A stretch of 64,000 nucleotides of DNA from contig NZ_JAKNQY010000001.1 of assembly GCF_024494355.1 (NCBI RefSeq), positions 186,001 to 250,000 of the forward strand, written 5' to 3'. Origin of the DNA: Pseudomonas sp. Q11 (GTDB lineage Bacteria; Pseudomonadota; Gammaproteobacteria; Pseudomonadales; Pseudomonadaceae). The notes under the pieces were generated by a model that was not told the origin of the DNA, did no database searches, and saw nothing but the letters and a program-made list of their open reading frames with translations. Positions 44,448 to 54,253 of this stretch are shown piece after piece (the first letter of the stretch is position 1; each line of letters opens with the position of its first letter). The position numbers and the translations under genes were made by a program.

Positions 44448-45371
44448 ATGTCCACGCAATCACGCTTGATGTTGGTCGTCTCGCCGCTGATGGAACACAG
44501 TCCGGCTTTCGACCGGGCAGCGGCGCTGGCCAAGGCCGAAGGCGCCGCGCTGCATATCGTTGCCTTCGATTACCTCGAAGGCCTGGCGACCGCCAACCTG
44601 GTCAATGAGCAAGCCCTGGAGCAGATGCGCCTGGGTTACGTTGAACGCCATCGCCACTGGCTGGAGGAGCAGGCCCGGCCACTGCGCAAGCTGGGCATCG
44701 AAGTTACGACCGAAGTGGCATGGGTCGAGCGCCCGCTGCAGGAGATTCTGGTCCATCTCAAGGAGCAGCCGATGGATGCCCTGATCAAGACGGTAGAGCA
44801 TGAATCCTGGTTCTCGCGCCTGATGTTCACCCCACTGGATGTGCATCTGCTTCGCGAGAGCGAAGTACCGCTGCATTTCGTCAACAAGGTCACTCACGCC
44901 CGTCCGCGCAAAATTCTGGCGGCCATTGACCCCTTTCATCTCGACGGCCGCTACGAAGGCCTCAACGACCGGATCCTGAGCGAAGCCAACAAACTGGCCG
45001 CTTCCTGCGATGCGAGCCTGGAAGTCATCTACGCTTATGACTTGTCGTCCATCACCGCCTCCGAATACGGTTTCGGCAGCGGCTCGATGTTCTTTTCCTC
45101 CACCCTGGCCCGACAACTCTTCGAATCCCAGGGCGAAGCCTTCGATACGCTGGCCGAGCGCAACGGCATCGCGCCGGACCAACGACGCATGATCATGGGC
45201 GACCCGGCCAAGGTGCTGGCCAGCTACGCGGCATCCCATGAGATTGATGTCATTGTCATGGGTCGCGTGCGCTACACAGGCCTGGACAAGCTGATCGGTA
45301 GCACCGTGGAAGGCCTGCTGTACAAGATGCCGTGCAGCTTGTGGGTGATTGCGCCGCAGCAGGTCGGTTGA
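44448..45371 (+). CDS. Tandem-domain universal stress protein (UspE-like)
   Basis: The 307-residue cytosolic protein has two Usp domains (about 1-150 and 155-305). The second keeps the nucleotide loop pattern MGRVRYTGLDKLIGSTVEGLL; the first is degenerate, as in UspE. The start at 44448 follows GGGAGG. The perfect Anr box upstream suggests induction under oxygen limitation, as seen for Usp genes in P. aeruginosa. The next gene, a P-type ATPase, starts 45 bases later and may be cotranscribed. Confidence 0.88.
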   Translation: MSTQSRLMLVVSPLMEHSPAFDRAAALAKAEGAALHIVAFDYLEGLATANLVNEQALEQMRLGYVERHRHWLEEQARPLRKLGIEVTTEVAWVERPLQEILVHLKEQPMDALIKTVEHESWFSRLMFTPLDVHLLRESEVPLHFVNKVTHARPRKILAAIDPFHLDGRYEGLNDRILSEANKLAASCDASLEVIYAYDLSSITASEYGFGSGSMFFSSTLARQLFESQGEAFDTLAERNGIAPDQRRMIMGDPAKVLASYAASHEIDVIVMGRVRYTGLDKLIGSTVEGLLYKMPCSLWVIAPQQVG

Positions 45372-45416
45372 AGGCATGAACGCCAACAGTGTAATGAGCA
45401 CAGGGAAAGCTGCCTG

Positions 45417-48194
45417 ATGAACCGACCGAGCCACGCATCAACCGGGCAGGATCCGATTCCCACAGATGCCGAGGCTTGGTACACGCTGCCTGCGCAGCAA
45501 GTGCTCACGCGGCTGGAGGTCGATGAGCGAACCGGGCTGAACGACACCGAAGTTCAAGCCCGGCTTACGCGCACAGGCTTCAATCGCCTGCCGGAATCGG
45601 CCCGGCGACCCGCGTGGCTACGTTTTATGTTGCAGTTCCACAACATCCTGATTTATGTGCTGCTGGGCTCTGCGGTGATCACCGCGTTGCTGCAACACCT
45701 GTGGGATACGGTGGTCATCCTGGCGGTGGTGGTGGCTAACGCCATTATTGGCTACGTCCAGGAAGGCAAAGCGGAAAAAGCCATGGACGCGATCCGGCAG
45801 ATGCTCGCGCCCCGCGCCGCCGTGATTCGTGCCGGTGAACGTTTGAGCATCGCGGGTGAAGCGCTGGTACCCGGCGATATCGTCTTGTTGGAGGCCGGCG
45901 ATAAAGTCCCCGCGGACCTTCGCTTGCTGCACGCCAACAGGCTGCAGATTCAGGAAGCCATCCTGACCGGTGAATCCGCCGCCGTGGAAAAGCGCGTTGA
46001 GCCGGTGCGCATGGGAGCTGCCCTGGGGGATCGTGCCTGCATGGCCTTCAGCGGAACCCTGGTGACCTGTGGGCAGGCCACCGGGGTCGTGGTCGCGACC
46101 GCAACTGCCGCAGAGATCGGGCGCATCAGCAATCTGTTGTCGGAAGTCGAGACACTGACCACGCCATTGGTCCAGCAAATGAACGTCTTCGCGCGCTGGC
46201 TGACAATATTGATTCTGTTAGTGGGCGCTCTGTTACTGGTTTACGGTCATTTTGTCGGCCATTACGCCTTCAACGAGATCTTCATGGTGGTGGTGGGCAT
46301 GTCGGTCGCCGCCATACCCGAAGGACTGCCCGCCGTACTGACCATTACCCTGGCGGTCGGGGTTCGCGCGATGGCCCATCGCAACGCCATCGTGCGCCGC
46401 TTGCCCGCCATCGAAACCCTGGGCTCGGTTTCGGTCATCTGCACGGACAAGACCGGCACCCTCACCCGCAACGAAATGATGGTCGCGTCGGTGGTCACCT
46501 GTGATCTCACGTTCACGGTCGACGGCGCCGGTTATCAACCGTCGGGAAACATGAACCTGGCCGACCAGTTGATCGACACCTCCAACCACCCCACGTTAGC
46601 CGAACTGGGACGCGCCGCCTCGCTCTGCAATGACGCGGTGTTGAAGCAACACAAAGCCACATGGAAGGTCGAGGGCGATCCCATGGAAGGCGCACTGCTG
46701 GCGTTTTCCGTGAAGGCCGGGATCGATGGCGAAGAAGAGCGACGCACTTGGCCCCGCACCGATGCCATTCCGTTTGACGCCAAACACCGCTTCATGGCGA
46801 CGCTGCATCACAACCATGAGCGACAAGCCTCAATCTATGTAAAAGGCGCGCCGGAGCAGATCCTGGCCATGTGCGCGCAGCAGCGTGGCAGTAGCGGCGC
46901 CACGGAGCCGCTCAATCCTGACTACTGGCACCAACAGGCAAACACCATTGCCAGCAAAGGTCAGCGCGTGCTGGCGTTTGCCAGCCGACCCGTGCCGTCC
47001 GAGCACGTCGTGTTGGAATTTGGCGACGTGCAGGGTTCGCTGACGCTGCTTGGCATGACCGGCATGATCGACCCACCTCGCCCTGAAACGATCCAGGCCG
47101 TCCAGCAATGCCAGGCCGCCGGCATTGCAGTGAAAATGATCACCGGCGATCACTCCGGCACCGCCGCCGCCATCGGCGCGCAAATCGGCCTGCAAAATCC
47201 TGACAAGGTGCTGACGGGCGTCGACCTGGACGCGATGGACGACGGCACGCTCAAAGAGGCGCTCAAAGAGGTAAATATCTTCGCCCGCACCAGCCCCGAA
47301 CATAAGCTGCGGCTGGTGATGCTGCTGCAGTCGAACGGCATGACCGTGGCCATGACCGGCGACGGGGTCAACGACGCACCAGCGCTCAAACGCGCCGACG
47401 CCGGCATCGCCATGGGTGACAAAGGCAGTGAAGCGGCAAAAGAGGCGGCGGACCTGGTACTGGCCGATGACAACTTCGCCTCCATCGTGGCTGCCGTACG
47501 TGAAGGCCGGACCGTCTACGACAACATCAAGAAAGTGCTGAGCTGGACGTTGCCCACCAACGCCGGCGAAACCATGACCATCATTGTCGCGCTGCTGTTT
47601 GGCTTCACCCTGCCGGTGACACCGATTCAGATCTTGTGGATCAACCTGATTACCGCGATCACGCTGGGTATCGCCCTGGCGTTCGAGCCGACCGAAGAAA
47701 ACACCATGCGCAGGCCACCACGCTCAAGGCACGAGCCGTTGATAAGCGGTGCGTTGATCTGGCACATGGTGCTGGTTTCGATCCTGTTTCTTTGCGGCGT
47801 CTACGGGATTTTTACCTACGCGCTCGACCGGGGCTACCCGGTGGAGTTGGCCCGCACCATCGCTGTCAACACATTGGTAGTGATGGAAATATTCCACCTG
47901 TTCTTCATTCGCAATCTTTATGGCACGTCACTGACCTGGAAGGCTGTCAGAGGTACAAAGGTCGTGTGGCTGACCGTCGCGGTGGTAACCTTCGCTCAGT
48001 TCGCCATCACCTACGCGCCGCCCCTGCAAAGGGTGTTTGCCACTCAAGCGATTCCCTTTATGGATGGGCTATTGATTATCGCAGTGGGCATCGCGCTCTT
48101 TGCGATCATCGAAACTGAAAAACAGATTCGGCTACGGTTAACCGACCCCAAGGGCGCTACGCTCATAGTGGGACAGGACCCGAAGTCACCCTGA
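45417..48194 (+). CDS. P-type cation-transporting ATPase (type II)
   Basis: The 925-residue inner-membrane pump has an N-terminal cation ATPase domain, LTGES in the actuator, helix-4 motif AAIPEGLPAV, phosphorylation site D344 in DKTGTLT, and hinge TGDGVNDAPALK. PEGLP is the type IIA (Ca2+/Mn2+) form, but helix 6 (NLITAITLGIALAFEP) lacks the usual N-x-x-T-D of calcium pumps, so the ion is uncertain. It probably lies in an operon with flanking Usp genes. Confidence 0.9.
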   Translation: MNRPSHASTGQDPIPTDAEAWYTLPAQQVLTRLEVDERTGLNDTEVQARLTRTGFNRLPESARRPAWLRFMLQFHNILIYVLLGSAVITALLQHLWDTVVILAVVVANAIIGYVQEGKAEKAMDAIRQMLAPRAAVIRAGERLSIAGEALVPGDIVLLEAGDKVPADLRLLHANRLQIQEAILTGESAAVEKRVEPVRMGAALGDRACMAFSGTLVTCGQATGVVVATATAAEIGRISNLLSEVETLTTPLVQQMNVFARWLTILILLVGALLLVYGHFVGHYAFNEIFMVVVGMSVAAIPEGLPAVLTITLAVGVRAMAHRNAIVRRLPAIETLGSVSVICTDKTGTLTRNEMMVASVVTCDLTFTVDGAGYQPSGNMNLADQLIDTSNHPTLAELGRAASLCNDAVLKQHKATWKVEGDPMEGALLAFSVKAGIDGEEERRTWPRTDAIPFDAKHRFMATLHHNHERQASIYVKGAPEQILAMCAQQRGSSGATEPLNPDYWHQQANTIASKGQRVLAFASRPVPSEHVVLEFGDVQGSLTLLGMTGMIDPPRPETIQAVQQCQAAGIAVKMITGDHSGTAAAIGAQIGLQNPDKVLTGVDLDAMDDGTLKEALKEVNIFARTSPEHKLRLVMLLQSNGMTVAMTGDGVNDAPALKRADAGIAMGDKGSEAAKEAADLVLADDNFASIVAAVREGRTVYDNIKKVLSWTLPTNAGETMTIIVALLFGFTLPVTPIQILWINLITAITLGIALAFEPTEENTMRRPPRSRHEPLISGALIWHMVLVSILFLCGVYGIFTYALDRGYPVELARTIAVNTLVVMEIFHLFFIRNLYGTSLTWKAVRGTKVVWLTVAVVTFAQFAITYAPPLQRVFATQAIPFMDGLLIIAVGIALFAIIETEKQIRLRLTDPKGATLIVGQDPKSP

Positions 48195-48255
48195 CGCTGC
48201 GGATGGCAAGGTGTTCGACCAGCCGCTGAATGTTACTGAAAGAGGATCCGGAAAA

Positions 48256-48690
48256 ATGCACAAAGTATTGGTTGCTGTCGATGGTTCAGAGCACTCCGAA
48301 CGTGTCGTGCATTACCTCATTGGACTGATCCAGAACGGCGGACTGCTGGGAGGCAGCGTGGAGGTACATCTGGTGAATGTGCAGTCATTTTTACCTACGC
48401 GTATCGCGCAAACCATGAGCAAAGATGAACTCGATCGTTATTACGACGGCAAGAGTGCCGAGGATGCACAAAAGGCAATCGCCCTTCTGAGGCAGCACGG
48501 CATCGCGTTCACTTTCCATACGCTACACGGCGACGCAGCCAGCAGAATCGTGGCGTGTTCCAAAACCTTGGGATGCGACAGCATCATCCTGGGTTCGCAC
48601 GGTAATGGCTTCCTGGAAGGAATTTTCCTGGGGTCTGTCGCGGCCAAAGTGATCCAGCTGTCCAGTATCCCGATTACCTTGGTCAAATAA
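48256..48690 (+). CDS. Universal stress protein UspA family
   Basis: The 144-residue single-domain protein starts with KVLVAVDGSEHSERVVHYL and ends with the ATP-binding type loop GSHGNGFLEGIFLGSVAAKVIQLSSIPITLVK (G-x2-G-x9-G-S/T). The start at 48256 follows GAGG. It lies 61 bases after the ATPase gene on the same strand. It probably shares regulation with the upstream Usp gene. Confidence 0.9.
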   Translation: MHKVLVAVDGSEHSERVVHYLIGLIQNGGLLGGSVEVHLVNVQSFLPTRIAQTMSKDELDRYYDGKSAEDAQKAIALLRQHGIAFTFHTLHGDAASRIVACSKTLGCDSIILGSHGNGFLEGIFLGSVAAKVIQLSSIPITLVK

Positions 48691-48799
48691 CCAAAAAAGA
48701 CTTGCAGTTGATGGCGCATCAGGGGGCCTGGAGCATCAGCGTCGCCAGGCGACCATGGTCCATAACACCCAACACATGGGTGTCTGTCATAGCGGCTGA

Positions 48800-50125
48800 T
48801 CAAGCCAACCCCTGCTCTTTCAACCGCCGGTACAAAGTACGTTCGCTGATACCCAAGTGCCGGGCCAGCTCACTGCGGGTCCCTTTGAACGCAGACAGGA
48901 TCTGGGCCAGCGAGTGGTCCTCAGAAACAGCCGGGTTAGCCAGTCGTTGGGCTATCGCAGCGGGGGCCTGGGGTAAATGCACGGAGTGAATGACCCCGTC
49001 ATCGGCAAACAGGCTAGCTCTTTCCAGCACATTGCGAAGCTCACGGATATTGCCCGGCCAGGAGTATCGCTGCAGTTGCATCAAGGCATCGGCGTCGATG
49101 GTCAGCCGGCGCTTGCCCGTACCGGAACGTTGCAATAACGAATTCACCAGCAGCGCGATGTCCTCCACGCGATTGCGCAGAGGCGGTAAATGAATGGGAA
49201 ATACGCTGATGCGGTAGTACAGGTCTTGCCTGAACTCACCCAGGGCCATCATCTGTTCCAAGGGCTTATGGGTGGCGGCAACCAACCGAAAATCTGCATG
49301 CAAGGTTTCCACGCCGCCAACACGGCGATAGGTGCCCGACTCAATCAGCCTGAGCAGTTTCACCTGCATGGCCAAGGGAACGTCGCCGATTTCATCAAGA
49401 AACAGCGTACCGCCTTGGGCCGTTTCGACCAGACCCTGCTTGCGCAGGGTGGCACCGGTGAACGCGCCTTTCTCGTGGCCGAACAGTTCGCTCTCGAACA
49501 GCGTTTCAGTCAACCCGGAACAGTCCACCACCACAAAGGGCCCGTTGGCCCGCTCGCTGGTTTCATGGACCGCGCGCGCAAACAGCTCCTTCCCCGTACC
49601 GGACTCCCCCAACAGCAGCACCGGCAACATGGACGGCGCGACCCGCTGCAGTTCAGACAGTGCACGGTTGAACGCAGGTGAGCTGCCCACCAGGCCCTCG
49701 TTGCTGGGCCGCGCCGAGGCGCTGCGTACCAGGGTAAGGCGCTCCACATAAGCGGTGATGTCGCCATGGTCATTGAGGATCGGCCGCAGTTCCACGTCGA
49801 CATGTTCAGGCCCGCGTGGGGTGTGGTGAATGTGCAGGACCCGATCCGGGCCGCGCATCTCCCTGGCCTTCTTCATCGGGCAGTTCTCCCCCGCCTGATC
49901 GCAAGGAACATCGTAATGATGGGAAATCCGATAGCACTTATGACCAATAAACGGTTTATCGGCACTGCCGAACTGGCGCCGATAGGCGGTGTTCGCCGCC
50001 AGAATGTTGTAGTCCGGGTCCAGCACGATCATCGGCTGTGGCTCGTGCTCGAGAAACGAAACCAGTGACTGCACCTGATCCGGTGCGGGGATCGAATTGT
50101 TCGGGGTCGGCAGGATAGTGCTCAT
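48800..50125 (-). CDS. fisR: FisR-like sigma-54-dependent sulfane-sulfur regulator
   Basis: The 441-residue activator has an N-terminal PAS-like sensor, a central AAA+ domain (GESGTGKE Walker A; GAFTGA sigma-54 contact loop; FLDEIGDVP) and a Fis-type helix-turn-helix ([22 protein letters not shown]). Cysteines C64, C75 and C82 have the same 11/7 spacing as C53, C64 and C71 that sense polysulfide in Cupriavidus FisR. Start: ATG at 50125 with CAGGAA upstream; an in-frame ATG at 50206 lies inside the operator region and is rejected. It is divergent from persulfide dioxygenase and sqr, as expected for FisR. Confidence 0.88.
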   Translation of the reverse strand: MSTILPTPNNSIPAPDQVQSLVSFLEHEPQPMIVLDPDYNILAANTAYRRQFGSADKPFIGHKCYRISHHYDVPCDQAGENCPMKKAREMRGPDRVLHIHHTPRGPEHVDVELRPILNDHGDITAYVERLTLVRSASARPSNEGLVGSSPAFNRALSELQRVAPSMLPVLLLGESGTGKELFARAVHETSERANGPFVVVDCSGLTETLFESELFGHEKGAFTGATLRKQGLVETAQGGTLFLDEIGDVPLAMQVKLLRLIESGTYRRVGGVETLHADFRLVAATHKPLEQMMALGEFRQDLYYRISVFPIHLPPLRNRVEDIALLVNSLLQRSGTGKRRLTIDADALMQLQRYSWPGNIRELRNVLERASLFADDGVIHSVHLPQAPAAIAQRLANPAVSEDHSLAQILSAFKGTRSELARHLGISERTLYRRLKEQGLA

Positions 50126-50180
50126 CGAAGTTCCTGTGGATTCATCCGGACGCAGTGACACTGCCACTATGCCAACAAAC

Positions 50181-50195
50181 ACTGCCAATGGCAGT
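50181..50195. promoter_or_regulatory. Palindromic activator site for the FisR-like regulator
   Basis: ACTGCCAATGGCAGT is a perfect 15-base palindrome about 105 bases upstream of the -24/-12 promoter and 56 bases upstream of the fisR start. That distance is normal for a sigma-54 enhancer site. Confidence 0.65.
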
Positions 50196-50291
50196 TGTTT
50201 ATTCATGCGCGTGAAAAGCCGGCTTCCAACCTACGAAAATAAACACAGTTAATTCAAAGGGATACTTAGGAATTTTCACTCAATCGGCCCA

Positions 50292-50307
50292 TGGCAAACT
50301 TATTGCT
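50292..50307 (+). promoter_or_regulatory. Sigma-54 promoter of the persulfide dioxygenase operon
   Basis: TGGCAA-N5-TTGCT matches the -24 (GG) and -12 (GC) elements with correct spacing. It lies 44 bases upstream of the dioxygenase ATG and faces it, consistent with control by the divergent sigma-54 activator. Confidence 0.8.
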
Positions 50308-50350
50308 ATGTCAGTTGAACCTGTCGGCAACAAGATTAAGGAAACCGATC

Positions 50351-51229
50351 ATGACCGCTACACTGAACGTCGAAGGATTTTTTGATCCCGATACTCATAC
50401 TGTCAGTTATATCGTGCTTGATCAGGCGACCCGCCACTGCGCACTCGTGGACAGCGTACTGGATTACGATCCCAAGTCCGGCCACACCATGACGCGGTCT
50501 GCCGACAGGTTGATCGCCAGGGTGGCCGAGCTGGACGCCAAGGTTCAGTGGATTCTTGAAACCCATGTCCACGCCGACCACCTCACGGCAGCGCCATACC
50601 TGAAAGAAAAGCTGGGAGGCAAGATCGGCATCGGCAGTCGCATCACCACCGTGCAGCAAGCCTTTGGCACGCTGTTCAATACCGGTGACGACATGGCCCA
50701 GGATGGAAGTCAGTTCGATCAACTGTTCGTCAATGAATACACGTTCTCCATCGGCTCGCTGCAATGCCGTGCGATGCATACGCCAGGCCATACACCCGCC
50801 TGCATGACGTACGTCGTCAGCGACGCCAGGCAAATGGTGGCATTTGTCGGCGACACCCTGTTCATGCCCGACTACGGTACGGCGCGCTGTGATTTTCCAG
50901 GCGGCGATGCCCGCACCCTGTTTCGGTCCATCAACAAGGTGCTGAGCCTGCCGGCCGATACGGTGCTGTACATGTGCCACGACTACCAGCCCGAAGGCCG
51001 CGAGGTACTGTTCGCCAGTACCGTTGCCGAGCAGCGCGCCGACAATATCCATGTGCGTAATGGCATCAGTGAAGAAGAGTTCGTGGCCATGCGCACCAAG
51101 CGTGACAGCACGTTGGAAATGCCGACGCTGATCCTGCCATCGGTTCAGATCAACATGCGCGCAGGACACTTCCCCGAGCCTGAATCGAATGGCACACGCT
51201 ATTTGAAGATTCCGCTCAACGTGCTCTGA
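50351..51229 (+). CDS. pdo: Persulfide dioxygenase (ETHE1-like/Blh metallo-beta-lactamase fold)
   Basis: The 292-residue cytosolic enzyme oxidises glutathione persulfide to sulfite. Metal ligands: H72, H74, D76, H77 (THVHADH), H147 (HTPGHT), D168 (FVGDTLF) and H210 (CHDYQPEGRE). In this fold a single Fe(II) is held by two His and one Asp. GTARCDFPGGDARTL is typical of the bacterial PDO group linked to sqr. The start follows AAGGAA. It is the first gene after the sigma-54 promoter; sqr follows after 41 bases. Confidence 0.9.
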   Translation: MTATLNVEGFFDPDTHTVSYIVLDQATRHCALVDSVLDYDPKSGHTMTRSADRLIARVAELDAKVQWILETHVHADHLTAAPYLKEKLGGKIGIGSRITTVQQAFGTLFNTGDDMAQDGSQFDQLFVNEYTFSIGSLQCRAMHTPGHTPACMTYVVSDARQMVAFVGDTLFMPDYGTARCDFPGGDARTLFRSINKVLSLPADTVLYMCHDYQPEGREVLFASTVAEQRADNIHVRNGISEEEFVAMRTKRDSTLEMPTLILPSVQINMRAGHFPEPESNGTRYLKIPLNVL

Positions 51230-51270
51230 CGTCCCCTCCCCTATAAGAAAATCCCATCACGGAGACCACC

Positions 51271-52941
51271 ATGGACATCCGCCACCTTGCGCCAGGCTTA
51301 GCGGTATCAGAGCAGATTTTTTCCCATCAATTGACGGAACTGAAAAACACCGGCTTTCGCGCCATTGTCTGTAATCGCCCGGACGGCGAAGGCGGCGATC
51401 AACCCTTGTTTGCCGAAATCAAGCGCGCGGCTGAGGCGATGGGCATTGAAGCTCACTATCTTCCCGCGGAATCGGGCAAGGTCACCGACGAACAAGGCGT
51501 TGCCTTCGGCCTGCTATTTGAATCGCTGCCAAAACCGGTGTTGGCGTATTGCCGCTCGGGCATGCGCTCGACAACCCTGTGGGCGCTGTCACAAGCGAGC
51601 CTGCTGCCACTGCCGCAGATCGTCGAAACAGCCAAAGATGCCGGGTTTGACATGAAAGGCGTTATCCGCCGGATTGCGAACAAGGGGCAGACCCCGATCG
51701 AAGTGGCCGAGGCCGAACATGTCGTGGTCATTATCGGCGGCGGCGCAGCGGGCATTGCGGCGGCATCCAGTTTATTGGCCAGGGAACCGGGGCTCGACAT
51801 CGCCATCATTGACCCGGCAGATGTGCATTATTACCAGCCAGGCTGGACGTTGGTCGGTTGCGGTGTCTTTGATGCCCCCCGGACCGCCCACACGATGGGC
51901 TCGACCATTCCTCGCGGTGTGCACTGGATCAAAGCTGCCGTGGCCGCTTTTGAACCCGAGCGAAATGCGCTCATTCTCGATGGGTGCAGAGTCGTCAAGT
52001 ATCAACAACTGATCGTATGCCCTGGCCTGAAACTCAACTGGAATGCCATTGAAGGTCTGCCGCAGACATTGGGTCGCAACGGCGTCACATCAAACTATCT
52101 GTATCATCTCGCCCCCTATACCTGGGAGTGCGTGCAGCAACTGCGCAGTGGCCGGGCCATTTTCACGCAACCACCCATGCCGATCAAATGTGCCGGGGCG
52201 CCGCAAAAAGCCATGTATCTCTCTGCCGACCACTGGCGGCGTGAAGGGGTACTCGGCAACATCAAGATCGATTTCTGCAGTGCCGCAGCGGTGCTGTTCG
52301 GCGTGCCCGATTATGTTCCGGCCCTGATGGAGTACATCCGCGCCTACGGCATCGACCTGAACTTCGGCAGCACGCTGACGAGCGTTGACGGCCCCACGCG
52401 AACCGCCACCTTCAGTTGCGCCAAGCCCGATGGCACACGCCAGCTTGTCACACGCGACTTCGACCTGCTGCATGTGGTGCCCCCACAGATTGCACCGGAC
52501 TTTATCCGTGTCAGCCCCCTCGCCGATGCCGCTGGCTGGATTGATGTCGACCCCGACACGCTGCGCCATAAAACCTGGGCGAATATTCACGCACTGGGCG
52601 ACGCCACCAACTCCAGCAACGCCAAAACCGCCGCGGCCGCTCGCAAGCAGGCGCCCGTGGTCGCCCATAACGTGCTGGCGGCCATGGGTAAAACCAAGGG
52701 CAACGCCCACTACGACGGTTACGGCTCCTGCCCGCTGACAGTCGAACGGGGCAAGATCGTCCTGGCGGAGTTCACCTATGGCGGCACCGTCGCCCCCAGT
52801 TTCCCGTCCTGGCTGATTGACGGTACCCGGCCATCGAGGCTGGCTTGGCTGCTCAAGGAGCGGATTCTCCCTCCGTTGTATTGGAAGGGCATGCTCAAGG
52901 GACATGAGTGGCTGGCTAAACCGGAGTTGGCGGATCTATGA
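51271..52941 (+). CDS. sqr: Rhodanese/phosphatase-like domain fused to sulfide:quinone oxidoreductase
   Basis: The 556-residue fusion has an N-terminal DUF442 (TIGR01244-type) domain with an active loop CRSGMRS (C94) and a C-terminal type II-like SQR from about residue 150 (VVVIIGGGAAGIAAASSLL for FAD). SQR oxidises sulfide to sulfane sulfur and reduces quinone; conserved cysteines include C250 (VCPGL) and C307 (PPMPIKCAGAPQK). The N-terminal domain probably moves sulfur or binds the persulfide product before it reaches PDO. HALGDATNSSNAKTAAAARKQ is the second FAD/quinone motif. Confidence 0.9.
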   Translation: MDIRHLAPGLAVSEQIFSHQLTELKNTGFRAIVCNRPDGEGGDQPLFAEIKRAAEAMGIEAHYLPAESGKVTDEQGVAFGLLFESLPKPVLAYCRSGMRSTTLWALSQASLLPLPQIVETAKDAGFDMKGVIRRIANKGQTPIEVAEAEHVVVIIGGGAAGIAAASSLLAREPGLDIAIIDPADVHYYQPGWTLVGCGVFDAPRTAHTMGSTIPRGVHWIKAAVAAFEPERNALILDGCRVVKYQQLIVCPGLKLNWNAIEGLPQTLGRNGVTSNYLYHLAPYTWECVQQLRSGRAIFTQPPMPIKCAGAPQKAMYLSADHWRREGVLGNIKIDFCSAAAVLFGVPDYVPALMEYIRAYGIDLNFGSTLTSVDGPTRTATFSCAKPDGTRQLVTRDFDLLHVVPPQIAPDFIRVSPLADAAGWIDVDPDTLRHKTWANIHALGDATNSSNAKTAAAARKQAPVVAHNVLAAMGKTKGNAHYDGYGSCPLTVERGKIVLAEFTYGGTVAPSFPSWLIDGTRPSRLAWLLKERILPPLYWKGMLKGHEWLAKPELADL

Positions 52942-52969
52942 AACCAGACCTCAAGGCAAGGAGAGAGGG

Positions 52970-53773
52970 ATGATCATGGTCTTGTTGCTCGGCCTCACCG
53001 TGGGTGTGATTCTGGCGCTGACCGGCGCTGGCGGAGGAATCCTGGCGGTTCCCCTGCTGGTCTTCGGCGCCGGCCTGAGCATGGCCGAAGCCGGACCCAT
53101 CGGCTTGCTGGCGGTGGGTTTGGCCGCGTCCCTGGGTGCGGTGATGGGCCTTAGAAACGGCACCGTACGCTATAAGGCTGCGTTGCTGACCGCAGGCGCG
53201 GGGATCATCTGCTCTCCATTGGGGATCTGGCTGGCTCAGCGCACGCCCAACCGTCCCTTGGCGGTCCTGTTTGCCCTTCTATTGCTGTACGTGGCCTTCC
53301 GGGCCTTTCAAAAATCATTGCCCTCGCACGCCGATTCCAAAACCACGTCGATGCTCAAACCCCCGCCCTGTGTACTGGACGAAAAACGCGGCAAGCTCCA
53401 TTGGACCGCCCCCTGCGCATGGGCGCTTGCGGTCTCCGGCATGGTCGCCGGCGCGCTGTCCGGTTTGCTGGGTGTGGGCGGCGGCTTTGTCATGGTTCCG
53501 GCGCTCCAGCGCTACACCAATCTGACCACCCAGTCGGTGCTCGCCACTTCGCTGACGGTCATAGCCCTGATTTCAATTTCCGGTGTGCTGGCGAGCTCGG
53601 CAGCGGGTCATTTGCAATGGGCGATTGCCGTGCCCTTTACCCTTGGCGCGCTGTTGGGAATGACCGGCGGGCGCCTGCTCGCCGCCCGGCTGCCAGAGCC
53701 GTATCTGCAAAAAGGCTTTGCCATTCTGGCCGCGTTGGTGGCTCTGGCATTGGTTGTAAAGGCCTTTGTTTAA
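52970..53773 (+). CDS. TSUP/TauE-SafE family sulfite or sulfur-anion exporter
   Basis: The 267-residue inner-membrane protein has about eight helices in two repeats marked by LTGAGGGILAVPLLVFGAGLSM and SGLLGVGGGFVMVPALQRYT. It fits removal of sulfite made by PDO. The start at 52970 follows AAGGAGAGAGGG; the frame opens upstream inside sqr. A long cytosolic loop (residues about 108-135) separates the repeats. Confidence 0.87.
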   Translation: MIMVLLLGLTVGVILALTGAGGGILAVPLLVFGAGLSMAEAGPIGLLAVGLAASLGAVMGLRNGTVRYKAALLTAGAGIICSPLGIWLAQRTPNRPLAVLFALLLLYVAFRAFQKSLPSHADSKTTSMLKPPPCVLDEKRGKLHWTAPCAWALAVSGMVAGALSGLLGVGGGFVMVPALQRYTNLTTQSVLATSLTVIALISISGVLASSAAGHLQWAIAVPFTLGALLGMTGGRLLAARLPEPYLQKGFAILAALVALALVVKAFV

Positions 53774-53816
53774 TCGCCTGGAGGAGTCTCAACGTGGTTT
53801 GTAGCGGAGAAATTTC

Positions 53817-54251
53817 ATGAACATTGACTGGCTCAATTTCACGCCTTGGTCATCCCTTGCCGGCGGTGCGTTGATTGGTGTGGCTGCCAGCCTTTTCGTT
53901 GTCGCCAATGGACGTATCGCCGGCATCAGCGGTTTGCTCGGCAGCCTGCTGCAGCGAGGTAGCGAGGGGGTGAGTGAGAAAGCCCTGTTTCTATTGGGAC
54001 TGCTCGTTGCGCCGCTGGTATGGGGCCTGTTCACCGCGTTGCCGCAGATTGAGTTTCAGAGCGGCTGGCTCGGCCTCACCGCCGCCGGTCTGTTGGTGGG
54101 CATCGGCACCCGCTACGGGTCGGGCTGTACCAGCGGCCATGGCGTATGTGGCCTGTCGCGCCTGTCACCGCGTTCGATGATCGCCACGGCATGTTTCATG
54201 TTCAGCGGTTTCGCCACGGTCTTTGTCCTGCGTCATGTACTGGGAGGTTGA
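53817..54251 (+). CDS. YeeE/YedE family sulfur transport protein, first half
   Basis: The 144-residue, four-helix protein contains the YeeE motif [21 protein letters not shown] with the cysteines that relay thiosulfate in characterised YeeE/PmpAB. It is paired with a second half-size protein starting two bases after its stop. Together they would make one complete transporter. Placement in the sqr operon suggests import or export of thiosulfate or another sulfur compound. Confidence 0.88.
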   Translation: MNIDWLNFTPWSSLAGGALIGVAASLFVVANGRIAGISGLLGSLLQRGSEGVSEKALFLLGLLVAPLVWGLFTALPQIEFQSGWLGLTAAGLLVGIGTRYGSGCTSGHGVCGLSRLSPRSMIATACFMFSGFATVFVLRHVLGG

Positions 54252-54253
54252 AC

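Noticed and set aside
50126..50206. Longer start for the sigma-54 activator (ATG at 50206)
   Set aside because: It would run through the ACTGCCAATGGCAGT palindrome and lacks a ribosome site, whereas 50125 has CAGGAA.
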